A stretch of 64,000 nucleotides of DNA, from NCBI RefSeq assembly GCF_016865485.1, contig NZ_AP024452.1, positions 372,001 to 436,000 on the forward strand, in the 5' to 3' direction. Every line of letters begins with the position of its first letter. Position 1 is the first letter of the stretch. This stretch comes from Luteitalea sp. TBR-22. GTDB lineage: Bacteria; Acidobacteriota; Vicinamibacteria; Vicinamibacterales; Vicinamibacteraceae. A program made the translations under genes and the position numbers. Below, piece by piece: positions 25,119 through 33,405 of this stretch. Under the pieces are notes generated by a model that did no database searches, had not been told where the DNA came from, and saw only the letters and a list, made by a program, of their open reading frames with translations.

Positions 25119-26804
25119 ATGCCCAATCCAGTCCTGCTCGCGGTGGATGACGACCCCGGTGTCCGCGGCGCGATCGTGCGCGACCTTCGCGAGCACTACG
25201 ACGAGGACGACACCCCGGCCGACCGGCAATACGAGGTCCTCGCCGCCGACTCCGGCGCCGCTGCCCTCGATCTTGTCGACCGCCTGCGCCAGCGCCGGCA
25301 GCCGATCGCGCTGGTGCTGTCGGACGAGCGCATGCCGGGCATGGGCGGCGTGGACCTGCTCACGAAGGTTCGCGACGCCTCGCCGCATACCAAGCGCGTC
25401 CTGCTGACGGCCTATGCCGACACCGACGTCGCGATCCGTGGCGTCAATCGCGCCCGCCTGGACCTGTACCTCACCAAGCCGTGGAACCCGACCGAGCTGT
25501 TCTCGCCGCTCGACGACCTCCTCGCGGCCTGGCGCGCCGAGGCACGCCACGAAGATGCGCGCACGCTCCTCTTCGGCGATCGCTGGTCGCGCGAGTGCTA
25601 CCAGCTGCGCGAGTTCCTGGCGCGCAACCGGGCGCCGTACCGGTACCACGACACGGCGAGCCCGGAAGGTCGTGAGGCCCTCACCGCGTTGGTGGGCGAC
25701 GAGTGGCCCGCGCTACCCCTGCTCGTGACGCAGGAGGGCCTGCGCCTCGAGCGCCCGGACGTCCAGGCGCTGGCCACCCACCTGCACCTGCAGACGCGCG
25801 CCGAGCTCGAACGCTACGACCTCGTGGTGGTCGGCGCCGGCCCCGCCGGCCTCACCTCGAGCGTCTACGGCGCCTCGGAAGGGCTGCGGACGCTGCTGCT
25901 CGACCGCGATGCGCCGGGCGGGCAGGCCGGCCTGAGCGCCCGGATCGAGAACTACCTCGGATTCCCGGCGGGCCTGTCGGGGCGCGACCTCACCACGCGC
26001 GCGGTGGCGCAGGCGCGCAAGTTCCACGTCGAGATCGTCAGCCCGCAGGCCGTGACGGCGATGCGGGTGGAGCACGAGTACAAGGTGCTGCGCCTGGCCG
26101 ATGGGCACGAGGTGCAGGCCTCTGCCGTGGTGCTCGCGATGGGCGTGCAGTGGCGCAAGATCACCGGCGTCGACGGCCTCGACCGGTTCACCGGCGCCGG
26201 GGTGTATTACGGCGCCTCGATGGCCGAGGCCCGCACGTGTCGCGACGAGACCGTGTACGTCGTGGGCGGCGCGAACTCTGCCGGGCAGGCGGCGCTGAAC
26301 TTCGCGGAGTTCGCCCGGAAGGTCGTGATGCTGGTAAGGGGCCCCGACCTGTCGGCCACCATGTCGGAGTACCTGATTGCGAACATCAGGCAGCGCGACA
26401 ACATCGAGGTCCTCACGCACACCTGCGTGGTGGGCGCCGAGGGCGACGACCGCCTGCGTTCCCTCACCCTCGCCTCGCCGTCGGGCGAGGGCGCGCGGAC
26501 GGTGGAGGCAGCCTCCCTCTACGTGATGATCGGCGCCGCGCCGGACACCGACTGGCTCGGCGACGTCGTGGCGCGCGACCCGCGCGGCTACATCTACACG
26601 GGGCCCGACCTCCCGCGTCCTCCCGGCAGCACGCGGCCGGAGGGATGGCCGAGGAGCCGCGACCCGTGGCTCCTCGAGACGTGTGTGCCGGGCGTGTTCG
26701 CCGCCGGCGACGTCCGGTGCGGATCGGTCAAGCGCGTCGCGTCGAGCGTCGGCGAGGGCGCCGTCGCCATCCAGTTCGTCCACCAGTACCTCGCGGGGAA
26801 GTAG
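25119..26804 (+). CDS. Fused response-regulator receiver / thioredoxin-reductase-like flavoprotein
   Basis: A 561-aa protein; ATG at 25119 opens the receiver (MPNPVLLAVDDDPGVRG). Residues 1-130 are a CheY-like receiver with phospho-acceptor Asp69 in LSDERMPGMGG, Thr in LLTAYAD and Lys in LYLTKPWNP. A linker or glutaredoxin-like segment (about 145-225) follows. The rest is a TrxR-like FAD/NAD(P)H reductase with VVGAGPAGL and GGQAG...IENYLGFP, a second nucleotide motif VVGGANSAGQAA and GVFAAGDVR. The redox Cys pair of true thioredoxin reductases is missing, so it probably does not reduce thioredoxin. The next two genes complete a signalling cassette. Confidence 0.92.
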   Translation: MPNPVLLAVDDDPGVRGAIVRDLREHYDEDDTPADRQYEVLAADSGAAALDLVDRLRQRRQPIALVLSDERMPGMGGVDLLTKVRDASPHTKRVLLTAYADTDVAIRGVNRARLDLYLTKPWNPTELFSPLDDLLAAWRAEARHEDARTLLFGDRWSRECYQLREFLARNRAPYRYHDTASPEGREALTALVGDEWPALPLLVTQEGLRLERPDVQALATHLHLQTRAELERYDLVVVGAGPAGLTSSVYGASEGLRTLLLDRDAPGGQAGLSARIENYLGFPAGLSGRDLTTRAVAQARKFHVEIVSPQAVTAMRVEHEYKVLRLADGHEVQASAVVLAMGVQWRKITGVDGLDRFTGAGVYYGASMAEARTCRDETVYVVGGANSAGQAALNFAEFARKVVMLVRGPDLSATMSEYLIANIRQRDNIEVLTHTCVVGAEGDDRLRSLTLASPSGEGARTVEAASLYVMIGAAPDTDWLGDVVARDPRGYIYTGPDLPRPPGSTRPEGWPRSRDPWLLETCVPGVFAAGDVRCGSVKRVASSVGEGAVAIQFVHQYLAGK

Positions 26805-28202
26805 ATGGCCGATCCCTTCACGCAGCCGCTCGCCGAGGCCCTCGCCCGCGTGGCGATACTCGAGTCGGTTGACGACTCCGGGCGCGCCTGGCTGGCGGAG
26901 CGGGCCGAGGACCGCACCTTCGAGGCCGGGCAGGACATCTTCGTCGCTGGCGAGACCGCCGAGTGGATGGCGATGATGATCGCCGGCGAGGTGCACGTGC
27001 TCCGTCCCGACACCGGGGAGCCCTTCATCTTCGTGCACGAGGGCGACGTGAGCGGCGTGCTGCCCTATTCCCGCATGGTGACGCTGCGGGCCACGGCTCG
27101 CGCGGTGCAGCGCAGCCGAGCGGCCCTGCTGCACAAGCGCCATTTCCCCGACCTGCTGCGGGAACTGCCCGAGGTCGGCGAGCGCCTCGTGTGGATGATG
27201 GCCGACCGCATCAGGGAACAGGCCGTCAGCGAGACACACCGCGAGAAGCTGATGGCGCTCGGCAAGCTCTCGGCCGGCCTCGCCCACGAGCTGAACAACC
27301 CCGCCGCCGCCGTGCAGCGCGCCGCGGCGCAGCTCTGCACGCTGCTGACGGAGCTGCAGGAGTCCGCCGCGGGAGAGGCACCCATCGGCAGGCACCTGTG
27401 CTCGACGACGGCCGCTGATCCCGACCCGATCGAGCGTGCCGACCACGAGCGCGCGCTGCGGCAGTGGTCGCGCGCCGAGGGCCACGACATCCCGCGCGAC
27501 GCGCTCGCGGCGCTCGCCGACGCGGGACTCGGCGTCGCCGAGGTCACCGAGCTCCTCGCCGGCGTGCCCCGCGAGGCGATTGCCGGCCTCGTGGTCCGTA
27601 CCACCATGGCCTGGCGCGCCAGGGCGCTGGTCACCGACATCGAGCGCGCGACGACGCGCATCGCCGACCTGGTCGGCGCGATCAAGGAGTACTCGTACCG
27701 CGACCAGGCGCCGGTGCAGACCGTCGACATCAAGGCCAGCCTCGAGCGCACGCTCACCGTCTTCACGCCGCGCCTCAAGCACGGCGTCACCATCGAGCGC
27801 GCCTACGAGGCCGATCTCCCCCCGGTCGAGGCCAACGCCGGCGAGATCACGCAGGTGTGGACCAACCTGATCGACAACGCCGTCGACGCGATGCAGGAGC
27901 GCGGCACGCTGCGCGTCGCGGCGCGCCGCGAGGGCGACGCGGTCGTCGTCGAGATCGGTGACTCGGGACCGGGCATCCCGCCCGATCGGGTGCGCCAGAT
28001 CTTCGAGCCGTTCTTCACCACCAAGCCGATGGGCGAGGGCACCGGGCTGGGCCTCGACATCGTCCGCGGCATCGCGCGTCGGCACAAGGGCGGCGTGCGA
28101 CTGCTGCATTCGAGGCCCGGCGACACGGTGTTCGAGGTGCGGCTCCCGACCGGGGCTGCGGCAAGGGAGGAGACCGATGGCGATCACGTGCCGGCATCGT
28201 GA
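26805..28202 (+). CDS. Sensor histidine kinase with N-terminal cyclic-nucleotide-binding-like domain
   Basis: A 465-aa cytosolic kinase starting directly after the upstream stop. Residues ~15-130 form a cNMP-binding-like beta-roll (FEAGQDIFVAGETAEWMAMMIAGEVHV). The H-box is SAGLA-H161-ELNNPAAA; the ATPase domain has the N-box NLIDNAVDAM, G1 GDSGPGIP and G2 GEGTGLGLDIVRGI. The cNMP-like domain may sense a redox ligand rather than cAMP. The likely partner is the receiver on the adjacent flavoprotein. The 3' end overlaps the zinc-finger gene by 26 bases. Confidence 0.93.
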   Translation: MADPFTQPLAEALARVAILESVDDSGRAWLAERAEDRTFEAGQDIFVAGETAEWMAMMIAGEVHVLRPDTGEPFIFVHEGDVSGVLPYSRMVTLRATARAVQRSRAALLHKRHFPDLLRELPEVGERLVWMMADRIREQAVSETHREKLMALGKLSAGLAHELNNPAAAVQRAAAQLCTLLTELQESAAGEAPIGRHLCSTTAADPDPIERADHERALRQWSRAEGHDIPRDALAALADAGLGVAEVTELLAGVPREAIAGLVVRTTMAWRARALVTDIERATTRIADLVGAIKEYSYRDQAPVQTVDIKASLERTLTVFTPRLKHGVTIERAYEADLPPVEANAGEITQVWTNLIDNAVDAMQERGTLRVAARREGDAVVVEIGDSGPGIPPDRVRQIFEPFFTTKPMGEGTGLGLDIVRGIARRHKGGVRLLHSRPGDTVFEVRLPTGAAAREETDGDHVPAS

Positions 28203-28443
28203 CCAGGACACGCATCCTGCGCCCCGCACCGAGGGCTGCGAGGAGTGCCTGAAACTCGGCGATCGCTGGGTGCACCTGCGGTTGTGCCTGGTGTGCGGGC
28301 ACGTGGGGTGCTGCGACTCGTCGAAGAACAAGCACGCCACCAGGCACTTCCACGCGACGCAGCATCCGCTGGTCCGCTCGCTCGAGCGCGGCGAGCGCTG
28401 GGCCTGGTGCTACGCCGACGAGGAGTTCTTCGAGGAGGCGTGA
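28177..28443 (+). CDS. UBP-type zinc finger protein
   Basis: An 88-aa protein from ATG at 28177, inside the kinase 3' end. Cys/His spacing fits a ZnF-UBP domain: C5, H7, C21-x2-C24, C37-x2-C40, C45 and His residues in KHATRHFHATQH. In eukaryotes this fold binds the ubiquitin C-terminus; bacteria lack ubiquitin and the partner is unknown. Its overlap with the kinase argues for a shared pathway. Confidence 0.9.
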   Translation: MAITCRHRDQDTHPAPRTEGCEECLKLGDRWVHLRLCLVCGHVGCCDSSKNKHATRHFHATQHPLVRSLERGERWAWCYADEEFFEEA

Positions 28444-28489
28444 GGCCGCCCACGCCTTCAACGCGCCGATCCGTCGCGCCGATCCGTAG

Positions 28490-28511
28490 CCGTCGACCTT
28501 CAGGTCGACGG
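28490..28511. terminator. Hairpin between convergent genes
   Basis: CCGTCGACCT (28490-28499) and AGGTCGACGG (28502-28511) form a perfect 10-bp stem with a 2-nt loop, between the zinc-finger gene and the convergent TIGR00300 gene. It may terminate both. A GTAG/CTAC boundary outside the stem recalls the REP-like elements. Confidence 0.55.
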
Positions 28512-28518
28512 TCGGTGC

Positions 28519-29742
28519 CTACGCCTGCAGCTGCAACGCCAGCTGCTTGAGGAACAGGCCGACGTCGGTGACGACCCCCACCGTCTGCGCGGATCCGCGA
28601 TCGGACAGCTTGGTGACGACGGCCGGGTTGATGTCCACGCACACGACCTTCACCCACGACGGCAGCATGTTGCCGACGCCGATCGCGTGGAGCATCGACG
28701 ACAGCATCACCACCAGACCGGCGCCGGCCAGCAGCGCCGCGTAGCGTTCCTGCGCCTCGATCAGGTCCATCACCGTGTCGCGCAACGGCCCGTCGTCGCG
28801 GATGCTGCCGGCCAGCACGAAGGGCACCCGGTGGGTGACCAGGTCGTACATCACGCCGCTGGTGAGCACGCCCGATTCCACGGCCGGCACGATCCCGCCG
28901 GCGCGGTTGACGCGGTTGATGGCCTTCATGTGGTGCTTGTGGCCCTCGTGCACGGGCACGCCCTGCGCCAGGTCGACGCCGAGCGAGGTGCCGAAGAAGC
29001 ACGACTCGATGTCGTGGACGGCGATGGCGTTGCCGCCGAGCAGGCCGTCCACCCAGCCGGCGCGGATCAGTTCGGAGAAGTAGGGCGCGCCGCCGGTGTG
29101 GACCACCACCGGCCCGGCGACGAAGATGATCCGCTCGCCGCGTGCCCGCACGTCGCGCATCACCTGGGCGATGCGCGCCACCGACGCCTCGACGCGGCGC
29201 TCCGACGAGATGTCGTTGGCCATGAACGCGAAGTGCTGGCGATCGCGCTCCTGGAACTCCGGCACGATGCGGATGCCGTCGGTGCCGCACACCACCCGAT
29301 CCCCGCGTCGGACGTCGCGGAGCTTGCGGCAGGCGGCGGCTGCCCCATCGGGGCTCACCACGACGATGGCGTCCATCCGCTGGCTGGCGACCTCGAGCCA
29401 GCGGCCGTCGACGCGGACGGCCGTGCGGTGGTTGGTGGTCGAGTAGAAGTCCTCGGGCACCGCCCCGTCCATGTCGGCGACGCGAATCAGCGCGTCGACC
29501 TGGTCGACCGGCGCGCAGCCGAGGGGCAGGAGCGCCTCGAGGATCCGGTCCAGGCCGTCCGGCGTCCCGGCCGACACGCGGAGCACCAGCTCGGAGAAGT
29601 CGTTGTTGGTCCGGCCGATCTCGAAGCGCTGGACCTCGAAGGCGCCCTCGTGGGCGATGACGGCATCGAAGATGGTGTTCAGCAAGCCCGAGTCGATGAG
29701 ATGGCCGCTGGCCTCGACGACCGCGGATGTCGTGCCCTTCAT
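28519..29742 (-). CDS. TIGR00300 (LOR/SDH domain) protein, probable ornithine cyclodeaminase
   Basis: A 407-aa protein from ATG at 29742. It matches the LOR/SDH conserved-domain family of archaea and some bacteria: an N-terminal regulatory-like domain (SGHLIDSGLLNTIFDAVIAHEGAFEVQRFEIG), then DFYSTTNH, FMANDISSERRVE, a Rossmann region with VAGPVVVHTGG and GWVDGLLGGNAIAVHDIE, and LAGSIRDDGPLRDT. The archaeal member from Methanococcus maripaludis is an ornithine cyclodeaminase, as is the C-terminal half of cyanobacterial arginine dihydrolase fusions. Conversion of ornithine to proline and ammonia is therefore the best guess. No arginine-degradation gene is adjacent. Confidence 0.82.
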   Translation of the reverse strand: MKGTTSAVVEASGHLIDSGLLNTIFDAVIAHEGAFEVQRFEIGRTNNDFSELVLRVSAGTPDGLDRILEALLPLGCAPVDQVDALIRVADMDGAVPEDFYSTTNHRTAVRVDGRWLEVASQRMDAIVVVSPDGAAAACRKLRDVRRGDRVVCGTDGIRIVPEFQERDRQHFAFMANDISSERRVEASVARIAQVMRDVRARGERIIFVAGPVVVHTGGAPYFSELIRAGWVDGLLGGNAIAVHDIESCFFGTSLGVDLAQGVPVHEGHKHHMKAINRVNRAGGIVPAVESGVLTSGVMYDLVTHRVPFVLAGSIRDDGPLRDTVMDLIEAQERYAALLAGAGLVVMLSSMLHAIGVGNMLPSWVKVVCVDINPAVVTKLSDRGSAQTVGVVTDVGLFLKQLALQLQA

Positions 29743-29868
29743 GACGGCAGATTATGGCAACTCCGCGATCTTTCGCATCTTCGCTGCGTCATGGTCGTCC
29801 CCTTTGACTTGAACTGTGACGAAGTTACCCGTACCCTTCTTCATCTTTCACCCTGCGGGAGGAGTGCG

Positions 29869-32800
29869 ATGACAGCAATCATGAAGGGGACGTTGACGCG
29901 AGCGCTGTGTGCGCTGGCCGTCCTCGCGGCCACCGGGTCGGCGGCCTGGGCGCAGTCGGGCCTGGCCACCGTCACCGGCATCGTGTCGGACGGCCAGGGG
30001 GCGGCGGTCCCCGGCGCGTCGGTCACGGCAACCAATACGGCCACGAACGTCCCCTACACGGGCGTCTCGAACGAGGCGGGGGTGTACACCATCAACGCCC
30101 TCCCGATCGGGGCCTACCAGGTCAAGGTGGAGCTCTCGGGCTTCAAGACGGTCACCACCAACGTCAGCCTGTCGGCGGGCCAGACGGCGCGCGTGGATGC
30201 GGCGCTCGAGGTCGGCAGCCTGACCGAGTCGGTCGAGGTCACGGCGACCAGCGCGGTGCTCCAGACGGAGAACGCGGTGGTCGGCGCGAAGATGGAGCGC
30301 GAGCAGGTGGAGAAGCTGCCGATCCAGGGCCGCAACCTCTCGACGGCGACGCTGTACACCGCCGGGGTCACCTCGCCCAATCCCTCGTCCTTCAACAGCC
30401 TGAAGAACACCGGCGGCGGTCGCCCGTACGTGAACGGGCAGCGCGAGCAGGGCAACAACTTCATGCTCGACGGCGTCGACATGAACGACGCCATCGACAA
30501 CCTCATCGCCTACCAGCCGAGTCCGGACGCGGTGGAGCAGGTGAGCGTCGAGACCAACAACTACTCGGTCGAGCAGGGCAACGTCGCCGGCGCCATCGTC
30601 AACATGGTGCTCAAGTCAGGCACCAACCGCGTGCAGGGCAACGGTTTCTGGTACTGGCGCGACAACGAGCTGGCGGCGACCCCGTGGGCCACCAACCGGT
30701 TCGGGGGCAGGAAGGCCGGCTTCACGCGCGACATCTTCGGCGGCACGATCGGCGGCCCGATCGCCAAGGGCAAGCTGTTCTTCTTCGCCGACTACCAGGG
30801 CGGCCGGCTCGAGAACCCGCCTGCCGATTCGTTCACGACGGTCATCCCCGACGCGTGGCGCAACGGCGACCTGAGCAGCCTGCTGGCGAGCAACATCGTC
30901 GTGCGCGACCCGCTCACCGGGCAGCCGTTCCCGAACAACCAGATCCCCGTCTCGCGCTTCAGCACGTTCGCGCGCAACCTGCTGGCCAACGAGGCGCTCT
31001 ATCCGCGGGCCAACGTGAACCGGGCGATCTCGGACTTCCGCCAGAACTACCTGGGCAAGTCCGCCTCCTCGGAGCGCACCAACCAGTACGACTTCAAGGT
31101 CGACTGGAACGCCTCGACCAACGACAAGACGTACGTCCGCTTCTCGCGCCAGACGCACTTTGCCGAGACCGAGCAGACGGCGATGCCGCTCCTGTACGGG
31201 TCGATCTCCGAGAACCCGTTCTGGAGCGTGGCCGGCAACTGGAACCGCATCTTCGGCGCCAACATCGTCAACGACCTGCTGATCGGCTACAACGACAACT
31301 CGTTCAACAGCGCTCCGCTCGACCTGCGCGGCCTCGGCGCGTTGAACAACCAGCTCGGTATCGGCGGCGATCAGCCGATTCCCGGCCTGACGCAGGTCGC
31401 CCTGGGCAACAACGTCTCCAACATCGGGACGATCGGCATCGGCAGCAACACCAACAACGGCGTGTTCCAGATCAACGAGCGCCTCACGTGGCTGAAGGGC
31501 CGCCACACGCTGAAGTTCGGCGGGTCCTGGAACCACTACGTGATGGACCGCTACTACTCCGGCAACAACGGGCAGCTCGGGTTCATCACCTACAACGGCA
31601 ACTTCACGGGCGCCGCCTTCGCCGACTTCCTGCTCGACCAGGTCCAGAGCAAGGGCCGCGGCTCGCTGTCGGAGCCCTGGACGCACCTGCAGGACCGCAT
31701 CGCGTTCTACGTCGCCGACGACTTCAAGGCCACCGACCGGCTGACGCTGAACCTCGGCCTGCGCTGGGGCTACACGTCGCCGCTCGTCGAGAAGGACGAC
31801 CGGCAGGCCAACTTCGACCTGACCAACGCGCAGCAGCTGTTCGCCGGGCAGAACGGCAACAGCCGTGCCCTCTACGAGCCCTACTACAACGGCTGGGAGC
31901 CGCGCATCGGCGCCGCCTACCGCGCCGGCGACAAGTGGGTCTTCCGCGGCGGCTACGGCATCACGCAGTACATGGAGGGCACGGGCGCCAACCTGCGCCT
32001 GCCGCTGAACCCGCCGTTCTTCTTCGAGTCGCAGACGACCTACGACATCAACAACCCCGGGACGATCTCCACCGGGTTCCAGGGCCTGCAGGCGCTGGAC
32101 CGCCCCTCGGGGGTGGTGCGCGCATGGGATCCCAACCTGCGTCCGCAGTTCACGCAGCAGTGGAACGTCTTCGCGGAGTACCTGCTCGGGGCGCGCACGT
32201 CGATCAACGTCGGGTACGTCGGCAACAAGTCGAGCAACCTCGTGACGCCGATCGAGGGCAACCAGCCGCTGCCCGGCACCGGTGACCCGGCGACGTGGCC
32301 CAGCCTGCAGTCGCGGCGGCCGCTGTTTGCCTTCAACCCGCTGATCACCGACATCAGCACCACGGCGTCGCGTGGCCGCAGCGATTACCACGCGCTGCAG
32401 ACCACCTTCAAGCAGCGGATGTGGAAGGGCCTCGACCTGACCGCCAACTACACGCTCAGCCGCGCCAACTCGAACAACCTGGGCTACTACGGCTCCGGCG
32501 GTGTGGCGTCCGAGGGCGCGTACCCGGTCAACAGCTACGACATCGAGATGAACTACGGTCCGGCGTTCTTCGACGCCCGGCACATCGTCTCGATCGCCGG
32601 CAGCTACCAGCTGCCGGTGGGTCGCGACCGCGCGTTCGGCGCCAACATGGCCAAGGCGCTGGACTGGATCGTCGGCGGCTGGGACACGAGCTTCGCCTTC
32701 ACCGCCCACACGGGCTACCCGATCACGGTGCAGGACAGCAACCGCCCGTCGCGGCAGACGACGCGCTCGCTCGACTGGCCGAACCTGGTCGGCGACCCGG

Positions 32801-33114
32801 TGCCGGCCAACCAGACCATCGACAAGTGGCTGGAGCGCTCGGCCTTCCAGTCGGCGCCCCTGGGCACGTTCGGCAACGCCGGCGTCGGCGTGGCGCGGGC
32901 GCCGAGCTACTGGAACGCGGACTTCTCGCTGTCCAAGCGCCTGGTCACCTTCGGCCGCCAGTACATCCTGCTGCGCGGCGAGGCGTTCAACGTGTTCAAC
33001 CACCCGAACTTCGGGCCGCCCGATCGCAACATCCAGAGCCAGACGTTCGGCACCATCACCAGCACGGTCGGCGACCCGCGGGTCATCCAGCTGGTGGCCA
33101 AGTACTTCTTCTGA
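29869..33114 (+). CDS. Oar-like TonB-dependent outer-membrane receptor
   Basis: A 1081-aa protein from ATG at 29869 behind a GGGAGGAG ribosome binding site; the frame is open further upstream without homology. It has a signal peptide (LCALAVLAATGSAAWAQ), a carboxypeptidase-regulatory-like domain (about residues 28-110, TVTGIVSDGQGAAVPGASV), a plug domain (LPIQGRNLSTATLYTAGV ... YVNGQREQGNNFMLDGVDMND), and a long beta-barrel ending in Phe (VAKYFF), the outer-membrane insertion signal. Such receptors import oligosaccharides, peptides or siderophores using TonB-ExbBD. No substrate-specific neighbours. It is preceded by 126 bases shared with the divergent TIGR00300 gene. Confidence 0.93.
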   Translation: MTAIMKGTLTRALCALAVLAATGSAAWAQSGLATVTGIVSDGQGAAVPGASVTATNTATNVPYTGVSNEAGVYTINALPIGAYQVKVELSGFKTVTTNVSLSAGQTARVDAALEVGSLTESVEVTATSAVLQTENAVVGAKMEREQVEKLPIQGRNLSTATLYTAGVTSPNPSSFNSLKNTGGGRPYVNGQREQGNNFMLDGVDMNDAIDNLIAYQPSPDAVEQVSVETNNYSVEQGNVAGAIVNMVLKSGTNRVQGNGFWYWRDNELAATPWATNRFGGRKAGFTRDIFGGTIGGPIAKGKLFFFADYQGGRLENPPADSFTTVIPDAWRNGDLSSLLASNIVVRDPLTGQPFPNNQIPVSRFSTFARNLLANEALYPRANVNRAISDFRQNYLGKSASSERTNQYDFKVDWNASTNDKTYVRFSRQTHFAETEQTAMPLLYGSISENPFWSVAGNWNRIFGANIVNDLLIGYNDNSFNSAPLDLRGLGALNNQLGIGGDQPIPGLTQVALGNNVSNIGTIGIGSNTNNGVFQINERLTWLKGRHTLKFGGSWNHYVMDRYYSGNNGQLGFITYNGNFTGAAFADFLLDQVQSKGRGSLSEPWTHLQDRIAFYVADDFKATDRLTLNLGLRWGYTSPLVEKDDRQANFDLTNAQQLFAGQNGNSRALYEPYYNGWEPRIGAAYRAGDKWVFRGGYGITQYMEGTGANLRLPLNPPFFFESQTTYDINNPGTISTGFQGLQALDRPSGVVRAWDPNLRPQFTQQWNVFAEYLLGARTSINVGYVGNKSSNLVTPIEGNQPLPGTGDPATWPSLQSRRPLFAFNPLITDISTTASRGRSDYHALQTTFKQRMWKGLDLTANYTLSRANSNNLGYYGSGGVASEGAYPVNSYDIEMNYGPAFFDARHIVSIAGSYQLPVGRDRAFGANMAKALDWIVGGWDTSFAFTAHTGYPITVQDSNRPSRQTTRSLDWPNLVGDPVPANQTIDKWLERSAFQSAPLGTFGNAGVGVARAPSYWNADFSLSKRLVTFGRQYILLRGEAFNVFNHPNFGPPDRNIQSQTFGTITSTVGDPRVIQLVAKYFF

Positions 33115-33130
33115 TCGCCTGACCTTCGGA

Positions 33131-33214
33131 AGGACGGAAGGGTAGAAGAGTAGAAGAGTAGAAGGCAGGGCGGGAAGGGCGAAGGGCGGAAGTCTTCAAG
33201 GCTTGAAGGCTTCT
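33131..33214 (+). repeat. TAGAAGAG octamer repeat element, copy 1
   Basis: Downstream of the TonB receptor stop come three TAGAAGAG-type octamers, then GCAGGGCGGGAAGGGC and a short hairpin made of TCTTCAAG and CTTGAAGG words. The same composite occurs 3' of the genes ending at 36859 (minus), 39632 (plus) and 39815 (minus), always in sense orientation relative to the gene. Confidence 0.75.
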
Positions 33215-33360
33215 CCTTGCACCCTCCCGCCCTGTTCCTTTTCCGGGAAGCCCACAACGTCAACGCTACGTCGCCGCGCTCGAGAACCCAGCGCCCACCG
33301 GGCTTCTATCCAGCGCCTCCCTCCGTGGTCTGCTGGTCTTCTTCGCAGCGACGCTTCACC

Positions 33361-33392
33361 TTGACAGTGACCCTCCGCGATGTGCGTATACT
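33361..33392 (+). promoter_or_regulatory. Candidate sigma70 promoter for the TPR regulator
   Basis: TTGACA at 33361-33366 and TATACT at 33387-33392, with a long spacer of 20 bp. The initiator would fall a few bases before the ATG at 33406, giving an almost leaderless transcript. The upstream 150 bases hold only the repeat element and unremarkable sequence. Confidence 0.4.
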
Positions 33393-33405
33393 CCGGCTCG
33401 AAGCC

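Noticed and set aside
29801-29833. Possible promoter (TTGACT) before the first TonB receptor
   Set aside because: No acceptable -10 lies at 16-18 bp; the resemblance is limited to the -35 hexamer.
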